Position numbers and translations under genes: made by a program. 46,489 nucleotides of DNA. Origin: a virus. The notes beneath the pieces were generated by a model. It was not told where the DNA came from. It worked only from the letters and a program-made list of their open reading frames with translations, and ran no database searches. Position 1 is the stretch's first letter, and each line of letters begins with the position of its first letter. Shown here in pieces: positions 19,051 through 27,761 of this stretch. The DNA is taken from positions 1-46,489 of the IMG/VR virus record IMGVR_UViG_3300005337_000010. One strand, given 5' to 3'.

Positions 19051-20507
19051 TTTCGGAGGCCATTTGGAAGCCGACTCCGAAACAGGCCCTTGCCCTGTCG
19101 TGTCCGGTGTTCGAGCTCCTGTACGGCGGTGGCGTCGGCGGCGGGAAAACCGACTTCCTGCGCATGGACTTCATCCCACAACTCGAAGTTGCGACGAAGA
19201 AGTGGCGCGAGACAGGCAGGAAGTCGCTTGGGAATGCCTTGCTCGTGAGGAAGGAGTTCCCGCGACTCCGGGACATCATACGCCAGCAGCAAGAGGTGTT
19301 CCCGCAGATCGACTCCGGTGTTTCGTGGCGGGAAAACGAGCACGCCTTCAAGTTCTCATGCGGCTACACGTTCGAGGTTGGGCACCTCGAAGGGCCGAGC
19401 GACGAGCAGAACTACCAGGGCCGTCAATTCACCTGGCTCGGATTCGACCAACTCGAGGAAATCCCAAAGTACCAGTACGACTTCCTCAAGATGCGCGTTC
19501 GTAGTGCAGATCCGCATCTACAGCCGCTCCACCGTGTCCGTAACACCTGCAACCCGATGGGCCGCCACGTAGGCTGGGTTAAAGAGCGGTTCTACGACCC
19601 TTGCAAGCAGGGTTTCAAGATCATCAGCGAGACGGTGACCACGTCGCAGGGGCCGCGGACGCTTGAGCGCGTTTGGGTGCCGGCGCTGCTGCGTGACAAC
19701 CCGCACATGCCACCGGAGTACGAGGCGCAGCTTCTGCTGATGCCGGACCACTACCAGCGCGCCTTCCTTTACGGCGACTGGGACGTCGTCCCCGGCTCGT
19801 TCTTCGGCGACGTGTTCGACCCGCGAATTCACGTCTGCGACCCGTTCGAGATCCCGAAGAACTGGGAAGTGTTCCGCGCCGCCGACTGGGGCTCACGTGC
19901 TCCTGCCTGCTGTCTGTGGATCGCTATCGACAACGACAGCAACCTGGTGGTCGTCGAGGAGCTGTACGGGCCAGGCCAGACCGGGACCATCTTCGGGAAG
20001 AAGATTCTCGAGATCGAAGAGGCGTGGGGGTGGACCGACTCCAAGGGCTTCTCGAAGCTGCACGGCTACATGGACCACCAGGGCCGGCAGAGCTACGGCG
20101 CCGAGGGGCCTACGCCGACCGAGGCCATGATTGAGATGGGCATCTCGTGGTTCGACGCCGACAAGGAGCGCAAGCTGGGCTGGACCGAGATCCGTCGCCG
20201 GCTGATGGAGCGGAGCGGACCAGCTGGAAAGACGCCTGGCCTGCGCATCTTCCGCAACTGCCGCAACCTAATCAGCACGCTTCCGAACCTCATTGCCAAG
20301 GCCGAGGACATCGACGACATCGACAGCAAGCAGGAAGACCACGCGGCAGATGCGCTCCGCTACGGGTGCATGTCACGGCCGATGTCTCGCTACGGCGAGC
20401 CAGGCGACGGTGGAAGATCCGAAATGGACGCGTGGGAGCAGCTCATCGCCGCTCGAAAGCTTCACTCCGACATCAAGGGTGCTCGGAACCCTACGACCGG
20501 CTACTAG
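19047..20507 (+). CDS. terL: Terminase large subunit (486 aa)
   Basis: The ATPase domain has an adenine-binding PTPKQ (9-13), Walker A GGGVGGGKT (27-35) and a Walker B strand FTWLGFDQLEE (D134; the residue after it is Gln rather than the usual Glu, with E137/E138 nearby). The nuclease domain starts at VFRAADWGS (D280), has a YMD (D343) and ends with DHAADALRYG (D431, D435), the two-metal RNase-H-like site. The enzyme pumps DNA into proheads through the portal and cuts it. I chose GTG 19047 because it overlaps the preceding stop (GTGA); upstream in-frame codons are antisense-quality. Confidence 0.95.
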   Translation: MISEAIWKPTPKQALALSCPVFELLYGGGVGGGKTDFLRMDFIPQLEVATKKWRETGRKSLGNALLVRKEFPRLRDIIRQQQEVFPQIDSGVSWRENEHAFKFSCGYTFEVGHLEGPSDEQNYQGRQFTWLGFDQLEEIPKYQYDFLKMRVRSADPHLQPLHRVRNTCNPMGRHVGWVKERFYDPCKQGFKIISETVTTSQGPRTLERVWVPALLRDNPHMPPEYEAQLLLMPDHYQRAFLYGDWDVVPGSFFGDVFDPRIHVCDPFEIPKNWEVFRAADWGSRAPACCLWIAIDNDSNLVVVEELYGPGQTGTIFGKKILEIEEAWGWTDSKGFSKLHGYMDHQGRQSYGAEGPTPTEAMIEMGISWFDADKERKLGWTEIRRRLMERSGPAGKTPGLRIFRNCRNLISTLPNLIAKAEDIDDIDSKQEDHAADALRYGCMSRPMSRYGEPGDGGRSEMDAWEQLIAARKLHSDIKGARNPTTGY

Positions 20508-20516
20508 GGAGGGACC

Positions 20517-20699
20517 ATGTACGACGTGAGAGTTGTTAACGGCGAGGGTGAGAAGATTTTCGGGCCGTACGAGCGCATGGAAGACGCCGCCACGGAGCGC
20601 GACCGTTGGGTTGCCACGGGCGGCTGCTCGACCATTGAGATTCGGCCGATCAAGATCGCCTCGGAAGACCCGACCCCGAGACCGGTGAAGAAGAAGTGA
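20517..20699 (+). CDS. Unknown small protein between terminase and portal (60 aa)
   Basis: GGGAGG lies six bases before the ATG. MYDVRVVNGEGEKIFGPYER then MEDAATERDRWVATGGCSTI and a basic tail: a strand-turn-helix-strand arrangement. It is coupled to the portal by GTGA. Such genes are common between terminase and portal, but their role is unknown. Confidence 0.68.
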   Translation: MYDVRVVNGEGEKIFGPYERMEDAATERDRWVATGGCSTIEIRPIKIASEDPTPRPVKKK

Positions 20700-23029
20700 A
20701 CGACCTTACCGGTGGGCCGCTGACGCCCGAGATGGGCGACGAGGAGAACGGCGACGAGACCGTGTCGGTGCGCCTCGACGAGCCAGGCGAAGAAGCTGCC
20801 CCCGCCGCAGCTCCACCGGACGGTCCGCCGGAGTCAATCAACCTCGTCGAGTTCCTGCCGAAGGGCGAGGCCGACCGTATTGCCCAGCGCGTGGTGACCG
20901 ACTTCACGGCCGACGTCGAGTCGGGATCGAAGCACATGGAGCGGCTCAAGCGGTGGGCAGAGCTCTACTCGTCCGTAATGAAGGCTAAGACGTGGCCGTT
21001 CGACCGCGCCGCCAACGTCAACGTGCCGCTCGTCGAGTACACGGTCCTCCAGATTCAGGGCCGGCTGTTCGACATGATTTTGCCGGCCAAGGGCGAGCTT
21101 TTCCACTCGCTGCCGCTTGACCAGCGCCCCGAAGAGCTCGACCGCGCCAACCGCACAGAACTCAAGCTGAACTACCTGTGCCGGCACGAGATACCAGGCT
21201 TCATCCAGATCTACGACGAGCTTCTATTCCAGATGGCGCTCTACGGATCGGCATTTATGAGCTACATGTGGAACGAAGAGGAAGGCTATCCGCAGCCTGA
21301 GTGCATCTCGGCGGCGGACATGGTCGTCCCGTTCGGCGCCAAGTCGAAGTCTCCGCAGATGAAGGGGGTTCCGCGCTACACGCGCATCCGCTGGATGACC
21401 TACTACGACCTGATGGAGAAGGGCGCCGAGGGTTTCTTCTACGGCACCGAGGAAATCAAGGCGGTCCCGGCGTCCGAAGGCAAGAACTCAGAGATGCAGG
21501 AGACGATCAACGAGATTTCGGGCATGGACAAGCCCGGTTTCTCGACGATCGAGGACGACGAGCGCGAAGTGCTCGAGATGCACATCCGCTGGCTGAAGAT
21601 GCCGAACGCCCCGGACAAGCACCCGTCGTTCGACGGCAAGCCGCACGCCGTTATCGCCTGGGTCGACGCCGAGAGCGAGCGGCTTTTGCGTCTCGTACTG
21701 CGCGAGGAGCCAGATCCGAAGGATCAGCAGCGTTTCGACAAGGAGAAGGCGGCAGTAGACGCCGCTCGCCAGGCACTCCAGCAGTTCATCGACTCCAACG
21801 GCGTCCAGGCGGACCCGATGACGGGCCAACTCATCCCGATTCCGAAGCCTCCGCCTGTTCCGCCCGAGCCTAAGCCTGTCCGCGTGCGCGAAGTGACGTT
21901 TTTCACGCACTATCGGGCCTTCCCGAGCGAGGGATTCTACGGCCTCGGTTACGGCGACATCTGCGGCCCCCTGAACGAGGCGATGAACACCATCGTCAAC
22001 CAGTCCATCGACCGCGGGACCGTAAACAACGCTCGCGGCGGATTCGTATCGCGTCAGCTTCGCTTCAACCGCGGCGCCCTGACGCTCCAACCCGGCCAGT
22101 TCATCGAGATCGACGCCCCGCCGGCCGCGATGAAGGACGGCTTGCAGCCCATGCCGGCGATTCCTGCCGACCCGACGATGATGGAGATCGCCGGGATGAT
22201 CGAGCAGTGGGCGCAGCGCTCGGCAGGCTCAGGAGACACGCTCAGCGGCGAGCCCATCGGCTCGAACGAGACCGCCCGCGCCGCCATGCTGCGAAACGAG
22301 AACGCGCAGAAGCAAATCAACGTACTAGGGTCGCGCGTCATCTCGTACATGAAGAACGACGTGGACATGATCTGGCGTCTCCTGTCGGTATTCCTGCCAG
22401 AAGGCGACCAGCAGAGCGTCCTAGGCAAGGACGGTCAGCCGACGAACATCCAGGTCTCGCGCGCCGACTTCATCGCCGATCAGCGCGTGTTCCCCGCGGC
22501 AGATCCGCGCGTCACGTCCCGCTCGCAGCGTATCAACGACGCCGCCGAGGCGATGCAGATGGCGATGCAGAATCCGATTCTGGCGCAGAACCCGAACGTC
22601 ATCCGCGCCCTGACCGAGCGAGAACTGCACGCCCGCGACATGGCCGACATCATCCCTCTTCTCGCGCCGAATCCGCCCCCACCTCCTCCCCCAGTCCCTC
22701 AGACGCAGGAGAACGCGGATTTCCTCCAGGGCAAGCAGCCGCAGGTAAACCAGCAAGACAACCATCGCCAGCACCTCGAAGAGATGGCGACGTTCAAGGC
22801 GTCGCCCGAGTACCAGGCCATGACGCCAGAGCAGCAGCAGGCCTTCGAGCAGCACGGCCGCAACCACATCGGCGAAGCGATGAAACAGGAGCACGCGAAT
22901 GGACAACCCCCAGGACCAGTTAACGTTCCTCCACCTGTCGGAGGCGGACCTGTCCCGATGGCGGGAGGACCCGGTAACGGTCCTGTTCCTCCGCCACCTG
23001 TCGGAGGTGGGGCACCGCCGCCAAGCTGA
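20696..23029 (+). CDS. Portal protein (777 aa)
   Basis: After an acidic, disordered N-terminus, the portal core begins near residue 80 (KHMERLKRWAELYSSVMKAK, WPFDRAANVNVPLVEYTVLQ), continues through DELLFQMALYGSAFMSYMWN, a wing with EREVLEMHIRWLK-like strands, and FFTHYRAFPSEGFYGLGYGD followed by the clip/stem helices. Size and order match large podovirus portals of the P22 class. Twelve copies form the DNA gateway that binds terminase and the neck. The C-terminus is Gln-, Pro- and Gly-rich, ending in PPVGGG repeats, and its last 131 bases are shared with another gene in a different frame. Confidence 0.92.
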   Translation: MNDLTGGPLTPEMGDEENGDETVSVRLDEPGEEAAPAAAPPDGPPESINLVEFLPKGEADRIAQRVVTDFTADVESGSKHMERLKRWAELYSSVMKAKTWPFDRAANVNVPLVEYTVLQIQGRLFDMILPAKGELFHSLPLDQRPEELDRANRTELKLNYLCRHEIPGFIQIYDELLFQMALYGSAFMSYMWNEEEGYPQPECISAADMVVPFGAKSKSPQMKGVPRYTRIRWMTYYDLMEKGAEGFFYGTEEIKAVPASEGKNSEMQETINEISGMDKPGFSTIEDDEREVLEMHIRWLKMPNAPDKHPSFDGKPHAVIAWVDAESERLLRLVLREEPDPKDQQRFDKEKAAVDAARQALQQFIDSNGVQADPMTGQLIPIPKPPPVPPEPKPVRVREVTFFTHYRAFPSEGFYGLGYGDICGPLNEAMNTIVNQSIDRGTVNNARGGFVSRQLRFNRGALTLQPGQFIEIDAPPAAMKDGLQPMPAIPADPTMMEIAGMIEQWAQRSAGSGDTLSGEPIGSNETARAAMLRNENAQKQINVLGSRVISYMKNDVDMIWRLLSVFLPEGDQQSVLGKDGQPTNIQVSRADFIADQRVFPAADPRVTSRSQRINDAAEAMQMAMQNPILAQNPNVIRALTERELHARDMADIIPLLAPNPPPPPPPVPQTQENADFLQGKQPQVNQQDNHRQHLEEMATFKASPEYQAMTPEQQQAFEQHGRNHIGEAMKQEHANGQPPGPVNVPPPVGGGPVPMAGGPGNGPVPPPPVGGGAPPPS

Positions 23030-23219
23030 GTGCATCGAGCGCGCACTGCGGTCGGAGTCCGCCGCAACGGCAGCCGCTGGCGCAGTAGACGCCATTACCG
23101 CTTTGTTCGAGGACTGCACGGCGTCCCGCGTTCGCGAGGACTACGTGACCACCGACAACACGTTCGTAGACCCACGACTCAAGAAGGTGAGAAAACATGG
23201 TCAAACCGACGCTCAATAA
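22899..23219 (+). CDS. Unknown protein overprinted on the portal 3' end (106 aa)
   Basis: ATG 22899 is inside the portal gene; the first 43 codons share DNA with the portal in the +2 frame and the rest continues alone to 23219. The sequence (FLHLSEADLSRWREDPVTVL, FLRHLSEVGHRRQAECIERA, then TAAAGAVDAITALFEDC) is of normal protein-like composition, and no other frame fills 23030-23196. In the shared part the portal reads only Pro/Gly repeats, so its C-terminus is likely the tolerant partner. Role unknown; it lies in the head-assembly module. Confidence 0.72.
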   Translation: MDNPQDQLTFLHLSEADLSRWREDPVTVLFLRHLSEVGHRRQAECIERALRSESAATAAAGAVDAITALFEDCTASRVREDYVTTDNTFVDPRLKKVRKHGQTDAQ

Positions 23220-23694
23220 CCCGGTAGTCCGCAGCGGCGCGAAGATTCCTCTCTACCCGACCGGAGACCGCGTGGTCGTCGAGAAGCTAGAGAGCGCCGA
23301 GGAGATGGTTGGCGGCATCGTCATCCCCGGCACCGAAAAGGCGGTCAGTCTCTACGCCACGGTCATCGCGGCCGGTCCGCTGGCGATGGACGTGCTACGC
23401 GACGCCTGCATCGGCATCGGCGACACGGTGTGCATTGGCAAGTACAGCGGCGTCGCGTGGGAGTGGCGCCCTGACGGCGGCGTGAAGTTCGAACGCGTCG
23501 AGATCATCAACGTCAAGGACATCTACGGGTCCGTCGAGCTTTGCGACAAGATCATGGCCGGCAAGCTCGGTATCGACCTGCACCAGGAGAGCGACGGCGT
23601 GACACGTCACCGATTCTTCGAGGAACAAGAGTTCACTGTCGGCCAAGCGCTTGAAGAGTCTCTGAGAAAGAGCGATACGAAGGAGGTTGCGTAA
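23197..23694 (+). CDS. GroES-like co-chaperonin (165 aa)
   Basis: Residues 18-111 follow the chaperonin-10 fold: PLYPTGDRVVVEKLESAEEM, mobile loop with GGIVIPG (39-45, where IVI replaces the hydrophobic tripeptide that docks on GroEL), VIAAGP, GIGDTVCIGKYSG (73-85) and VEIINVKDIYG. GroES-type proteins cap host GroEL and can enlarge the chamber for capsid protein folding, as gp31 does in T4 (known for that family). About 54 extra residues at the C-terminus have no GroES counterpart. Placement between portal and scaffold strongly suggests a role in folding capsid proteins. It overlaps the previous gene by 23 bases. Confidence 0.9.
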   Translation: MVKPTLNNPVVRSGAKIPLYPTGDRVVVEKLESAEEMVGGIVIPGTEKAVSLYATVIAAGPLAMDVLRDACIGIGDTVCIGKYSGVAWEWRPDGGVKFERVEIINVKDIYGSVELCDKIMAGKLGIDLHQESDGVTRHRFFEEQEFTVGQALEESLRKSDTKEVA

Positions 23695-24579
23695 ATGGCA
23701 CTCTCGAAAGAAGCCGCCAAGGATTCCGAGCTTCCCGAGGAAGTGGTCGCCGAAGTCGAGGCCGCCGAGGGCGGTCAGGATGCCGGAGCCGAGGATGAAG
23801 GCGAGCAGCAGGTCACCGTCCGCCTGTCCCGCCGCAAGAAGGAGCAGCAGGAGCGTGAAGAGCGGATGGCGGCGCTCGAATCCGACCGGACTGCGCGCGC
23901 TCAGGAGGCGGAACGGCTGCGGCAAGAGCTCGCCCAGACCCGCGAGGCGCAGGCTCGCATGCAAGGCATCCTCGAGCAGATGCAGCGCATGCCTGCCGGC
24001 CGAGATGGTGGGAGAGAAGAAGCGCCGGTCGACCTTCGCGACAAGCTGGACGAACTGCGAAGGCAGGCCGGCACCGCCCTCGGGAAGCAGGATCTCGAGG
24101 AGTACCACCGCAATCTAGAGGCGGTGATGGACGTCAAGGCCGAGATGAAGGCCCGCGCCATCGTTGCCGCCCAGCAGAAGAACATGCCGGCTCCGCAGCA
24201 GCAGGCGCCGCAAAAGCCAGACTGGGTCCGCGCCATCGAGTTCCAGTATCCCGACGTCCTTACCGACCCGCGCGGGCAGCATACGGTTGGCATCTTCGAC
24301 AGCCTCCTTGGTCAAACGGAGCAGTTCGGTCCGCAGCGCTTGCACAAGGCTTTCCAGCGCGCGCGCACCGAGCTTGGCCTTGCTCAGGCCCCGGCCGCCT
24401 CTAACCAGGCCCGCCAGCTTCACACCGGCATCAGCTCCAACGGAGTCGGCCGCAAGCCGGCGAACGGCGATAGCGTTGTCAACATGCCTCGCCACTACCT
24501 GGAGACGGCGTTGAAGTCTGGAATGACCCGCGCCGAGGCGGCAAAGGCGTGGCGCGAGTCGTATCCGAATGAAGCGTAA
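23695..24579 (+). CDS. Capsid scaffolding protein (294 aa)
   Basis: Start directly after the preceding TAA, with AAGGAGG upstream. The protein is acidic at the N-terminus (EEVVAEVEAAEGGQDAGAED), then a long charged coiled coil (RRKKEQQEREERMAALESDR, ERLRQELAQTREAQARMQGI), Gln/Pro linkers and a basic helical C-terminus (SGMTRAEAAKAWRESYP). High helix content, position between portal and major capsid and length fit an internal scaffold that directs procapsid assembly and then leaves. Confidence 0.85.
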   Translation: MALSKEAAKDSELPEEVVAEVEAAEGGQDAGAEDEGEQQVTVRLSRRKKEQQEREERMAALESDRTARAQEAERLRQELAQTREAQARMQGILEQMQRMPAGRDGGREEAPVDLRDKLDELRRQAGTALGKQDLEEYHRNLEAVMDVKAEMKARAIVAAQQKNMPAPQQQAPQKPDWVRAIEFQYPDVLTDPRGQHTVGIFDSLLGQTEQFGPQRLHKAFQRARTELGLAQAPAASNQARQLHTGISSNGVGRKPANGDSVVNMPRHYLETALKSGMTRAEAAKAWRESYPNEA

Positions 24580-24600
24580 CGTATAGCGGACGCAAACCGC

Positions 24601-24630
24601 TTGACATTGTTGGGCGGTTCAATTCACAAT
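24601..24630 (+). promoter_or_regulatory. Candidate capsid-gene promoter
   Basis: A perfect TTGACA (24601-24606) with CACAAT (24625-24630) at 18 bp lies in a 156-bp gap after the scaffold gene. It could boost transcription of the decoration-like and capsid genes. Start codon 24736 is about 100 bases downstream, so this one has a normal leader. The gap also holds AACGTATAGCGG, repeated at 34512. Confidence 0.5.
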
Positions 24631-24735
24631 TCATCAACCGGACACAGTCCCTCGGCCAAATAGGTCGCAGGTGGTCCACCAGCCCGAGTCGGCGAGAACG
24701 CTAAACCGACCTCGTGATGCAGCGGTGGATCATCG

Positions 24736-25236
24736 ATGGCATGGCCGAAAGGTAAGTCGAGAAAGCCGGTAGGCGGAGAAGTGCGGCAGGACGCCGCCCC
24801 CGCCCCAGTTCAGCAGGTCTGGCGCACCGACCAGACGAACGAGCGCCCCGGGTTCAAGCGCCAGTTCATGCGCGAGAACGAGGTGAACGACCGTAGCCGT
24901 CCGAAGTCGGTCTTCAATCGAGAGACCGGCGAGATGGTCCGCGTCGCCCCATGGGCCGTCGTGTCCGAGGCGGACGCCGGGCTCGTGCGCGAGCGCCCCG
25001 ACCTGGCTCAGCCGGTCGATACGGTTGCCCGCATGGGTCCTCATGTCCTCATGGAGATCCCCGAGGACGATTGGAACATGTTGCAGCACGAGAAGGACGC
25101 TGTCGCCGACGCGCAGGCTGACCGTCTCATGGCTGGGCAGCACTTCGAGGCGACTGACGAATCGGTCGTCCGCATCAAGCAGAACAAGTTTGCAGTTCAC
25201 CCCGCCTTGATGGGCGGCCTGGTCAACGGAGGGTAA
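24736..25236 (+). CDS. Unknown late protein upstream of the capsid genes (166 aa)
   Basis: ATG 24736. N-terminus basic and Pro/Gln-rich (MAWPKGKSRKPVGGEVRQDA), then RPGFKRQFMRENEVNDRSRP, VFNRETGEMVRVAPWAVVSE and an acidic helical section (WNMLQHEKDAVADAQADRLM). It sits between scaffold and capsid genes, so a minor head protein or assembly factor is plausible. I do not recognise the family. Confidence 0.72.
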   Translation: MAWPKGKSRKPVGGEVRQDAAPAPVQQVWRTDQTNERPGFKRQFMRENEVNDRSRPKSVFNRETGEMVRVAPWAVVSEADAGLVRERPDLAQPVDTVARMGPHVLMEIPEDDWNMLQHEKDAVADAQADRLMAGQHFEATDESVVRIKQNKFAVHPALMGGLVNGG

Positions 25237-25242
25237 CGTCAC

Positions 25243-25848
25243 ATGGCAAATGCAGCTCGTACCGGTTTCTGGCCCGTCCACAACCAGGGCGCCACGGCGA
25301 CCCAGGAGAAGCGGGTCCGCGTCGCTTCGAACAACGGCACCGCGATCTTCCTCGGCGACTGCGTGACCCGCACCGCCGCTGGCGTCTGGGGTCTCGCGAG
25401 CGCGGGCGGCGGAGTTTCCGGTGTCTCGCAGGGCGCGAGCTACTGGGACCCCGGCCAGCTTGTCCGCAAGGAGGGCGCGTACCTGCCCGCCTCGACGACC
25501 TACTCCTCGACGGCGTTCGACATGTACGGGGAGACTGACCAGTCATTCCTCCGCATCACCGCCGACCCGCTGAACGTGCGGTACGAGTGCCAGGCGAAGG
25601 CGTCTACCACGGGCGCAATTACTGACACCACGAAGAACGCCAACTTCTCGGCCGGCGCCGGGTCGACCACGACCGGCATCTCGGGCCACCTGCTCGATAC
25701 GCTGGCGACGACCGCCGCTCTCGACTTCGCCGTGATGGACGTCAAGCGCAACGTCCTCAATGACCCGACCGCGGTGAACTTCAAGTTCATCGTCCAGATC
25801 AACATCCTGACCGTCCCGCCCGTCGCCGCTGGCGCGGCCGGAAACTAA
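25243..25848 (+). CDS. Head decoration/structural cement-like protein (201 aa)
   Basis: GGAGGG lies 11-13 bases before the ATG. The sequence is Gly/Ser/Thr/Ala-rich and beta (RVRVASNNGTAIFLGDCVTR, AAGVWGLASAGGGVSGVSQG), with ADPLNVRYECQAKAST and FKFIVQINILTVPP near the end. The composition, and the place just before the major capsid protein, fit a trimeric decoration or cement protein that clamps the mature shell. The assignment is by context and composition. Confidence 0.7.
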   Translation: MANAARTGFWPVHNQGATATQEKRVRVASNNGTAIFLGDCVTRTAAGVWGLASAGGGVSGVSQGASYWDPGQLVRKEGAYLPASTTYSSTAFDMYGETDQSFLRITADPLNVRYECQAKASTTGAITDTTKNANFSAGAGSTTTGISGHLLDTLATTAALDFAVMDVKRNVLNDPTAVNFKFIVQINILTVPPVAAGAAGN

Positions 25849-25859
25849 GGAGCCGACCG

Positions 25860-26756
25860 ATGCCGATGAATTCAGCGAGTATCTACAAGTCCATCGAGCC
25901 GGTGGTCCGCCACTTCTGGGGACTCTCGAAGCAGGAGGCCAAGCCGGTCTTCTCGCAGATCTTCGATACCGAAGAGACCGACGAGCCGATTCTCGACGCC
26001 GTGGAGTACGGCGGCCCCGGCACGATGACCTACAAGCCCGAGAACGACCGCATCGTCTCGGACCAGATCATCCAGGGCGTCAACAAGCGGTGGGCGGCGC
26101 AGACCTTCGCGACGGCCATCGAGATCAGCTTGGAGGCCGTCGAGGACACGAAGTACGGCGCCATCAAGACGGCCGCCAAGTCCCTCGGCCGCGCTGCCAA
26201 TCTGACCCCCGAGTACCTGGCCGCGCAGTTCCTCGACCGCGCGTTCAACACCTCGTATCCGGCGCTGGGCGACAACTTGACCCTGTGCAACACCGCCCAC
26301 CTCATTCCGAAGGGCGGCACGTACAGCAACCAGCTCTCGACCCCGTACTCTCTGTCCGAGTTCGCGCTCGAGCAGATTTTCCAGAACCTCGCGGTCATCC
26401 CCTGGACCGACGGCATGATCATGCCGCTGACCCCGAAGAAGCTGGTCGTGCCGGTCGCTCTCGGGCCCCTGGCCTGGAAGCTCTCGGCGACGCAGCTTCA
26501 GGTCGGTTCTGCGAACAACGACCTGAGCTACATCGCCGGCAAGTTCGAGCCGGTGGTCTTCCCCTTCCTCGGGTCGAACACTCGGTACTTCGTGACCACG
26601 AACGCCGACGACGGCCTGTTCTGGAAGTGGCGGGTCAAGCCTCAGTTCATGCGGGACAACGTCGACATGTTGACCCAAGCGCTGTTCATCTCGCGGTTCC
26701 GGGCCTACTGGGGCTGCATCGACGGCCGCGGCATCTACGGCGTCAACGCGGTGTAA
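25860..26756 (+). CDS. Major capsid protein, HK97-fold, Mu-gpT-like (298 aa)
   Basis: AAGGAG precedes ATG 25860. Features include SIEPVVRHFWGLSKQEAKPV, GGPGTMTYKPENDRIVSDQI, RWAAQTFATAIEISLEAVED (an E-loop/spine-like region), LCNTAHLIPKGGTYSNQLST and a C-terminal domain with PVALGPLAWKLSATQLQVGS, FPFLGSNTRYFVTTNADDG and KPQFMRDNVDMLTQALFISR. This order resembles Mu-type gpT and other HK97-fold capsid proteins. It is the expected shell protein by position, following scaffold and decoration-like genes. Confidence 0.88.
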   Translation: MPMNSASIYKSIEPVVRHFWGLSKQEAKPVFSQIFDTEETDEPILDAVEYGGPGTMTYKPENDRIVSDQIIQGVNKRWAAQTFATAIEISLEAVEDTKYGAIKTAAKSLGRAANLTPEYLAAQFLDRAFNTSYPALGDNLTLCNTAHLIPKGGTYSNQLSTPYSLSEFALEQIFQNLAVIPWTDGMIMPLTPKKLVVPVALGPLAWKLSATQLQVGSANNDLSYIAGKFEPVVFPFLGSNTRYFVTTNADDGLFWKWRVKPQFMRDNVDMLTQALFISRFRAYWGCIDGRGIYGVNAV

Positions 26757-26765
26757 GGAGCGACC

Positions 26766-27749
26766 ATGCCAGTGACCAACTTTCCGGGGGGCGCCAGTAG
26801 CTACGGCATCCCCCTCGTGGGACAGGGCACCGTCTATGACATGCCGTGGGGCGCGACGTGGTTCGTCAACAACCGTACCGGCATCGTCAACGGCGACGGC
26901 ACGAACAGGGATCGACCTATGGTGTCACTGGCGGATGCGCTCGCGCGCGCGTCTGCGTATGACACCATCTATGTCGGGCCAGGACACGCCGAGAACGTCA
27001 CGGCGTCGAACACGTTCAGCGGTGCAGTCACCGGCGGGCCGAACACCGGCGCGCAAACCATCCCGCAGGGCGTTCGCATCATCGGGGAGGGCTCCGGGAC
27101 AAACCGGCCGACCTTCACGCTGACGGCGGTTGCATCTACCTTCGCCCTGGCGGCGGCGAACTCGTCGATCGAGAACGTGCGCATCCTGTCCCCCCAGACT
27201 GGATCGACCACGACCACGACGATGGTCACCGTCACTGCGGCAGGTTGCGCTGTGCGGTCTTGCCAGTTCCAGGGATCAGCCTCGGCGACCGCCCTCGTCA
27301 CCACCGGAATCTCTCTGTCGTCTGCCGCCAACGATTTCCAGGCGACCGACAACACCGGATTTACGGTCACCGGAACGCCGACCGCATGGCTGGCGACGAC
27401 GGGAACCGCCGCCGCTGCTCGTGTTCAGATCCTCAGGAACACGATCCGGTGGCTGATGTCTGGTGTTGCGGTGCCTGTCGTCGACTTCACGTCGGGGTCA
27501 GGGACGGCCCCCGCCGACTGGGTCATCGCTGACAACTGCCTGTCGAATCTTACGGCTGCCTCCACGGTGGTCATCAAGGGCGTCGCGTCCGCCACCGGAC
27601 ACATCGTCTTCAATTACCTGGAGACCGTCGCCGGTACCGCTGCTGCTGTGGCAATCACCACGCCCGGTGGAATGGTCATGTATCAGAACTTCGTCGCACA
27701 GGGCGGCAAGCAGGCCATCGCCATCACCACCGGCGGCAACTCGTCGTAA
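26766..27749 (+). CDS. Beta-helix virion protein, paralogue A (327 aa)
   Basis: AAGGAG lies nine bases from the ATG. After GTNRDRPMVSLADALARAS, a Gly-Asp-rich N-terminal domain, DTIYVGPGHAENVTASNT begins short repeated strands typical of a right-handed beta helix (ENVRILSPQTG, RSCQFQGS, ILRNTIRW, VIADNCLSN, VFNYLETV). The same elements recur in the next gene, so the two arose by duplication. It is probably a virion or capsid-surface protein. Its place directly after the capsid gene is unusual for a tail spike. Confidence 0.75.
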   Translation: MPVTNFPGGASSYGIPLVGQGTVYDMPWGATWFVNNRTGIVNGDGTNRDRPMVSLADALARASAYDTIYVGPGHAENVTASNTFSGAVTGGPNTGAQTIPQGVRIIGEGSGTNRPTFTLTAVASTFALAAANSSIENVRILSPQTGSTTTTTMVTVTAAGCAVRSCQFQGSASATALVTTGISLSSAANDFQATDNTGFTVTGTPTAWLATTGTAAAARVQILRNTIRWLMSGVAVPVVDFTSGSGTAPADWVIADNCLSNLTAASTVVIKGVASATGHIVFNYLETVAGTAAAVAITTPGGMVMYQNFVAQGGKQAIAITTGGNSS

Positions 27750-27761
27750 CGGGGAGGGCTC

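Noticed and set aside
24669-24681. Hairpin GGTGG/CCACC after the scaffold gene as terminator
   Set aside because: The loop would be a single base, so the real stem is only about three pairs; no T tract.
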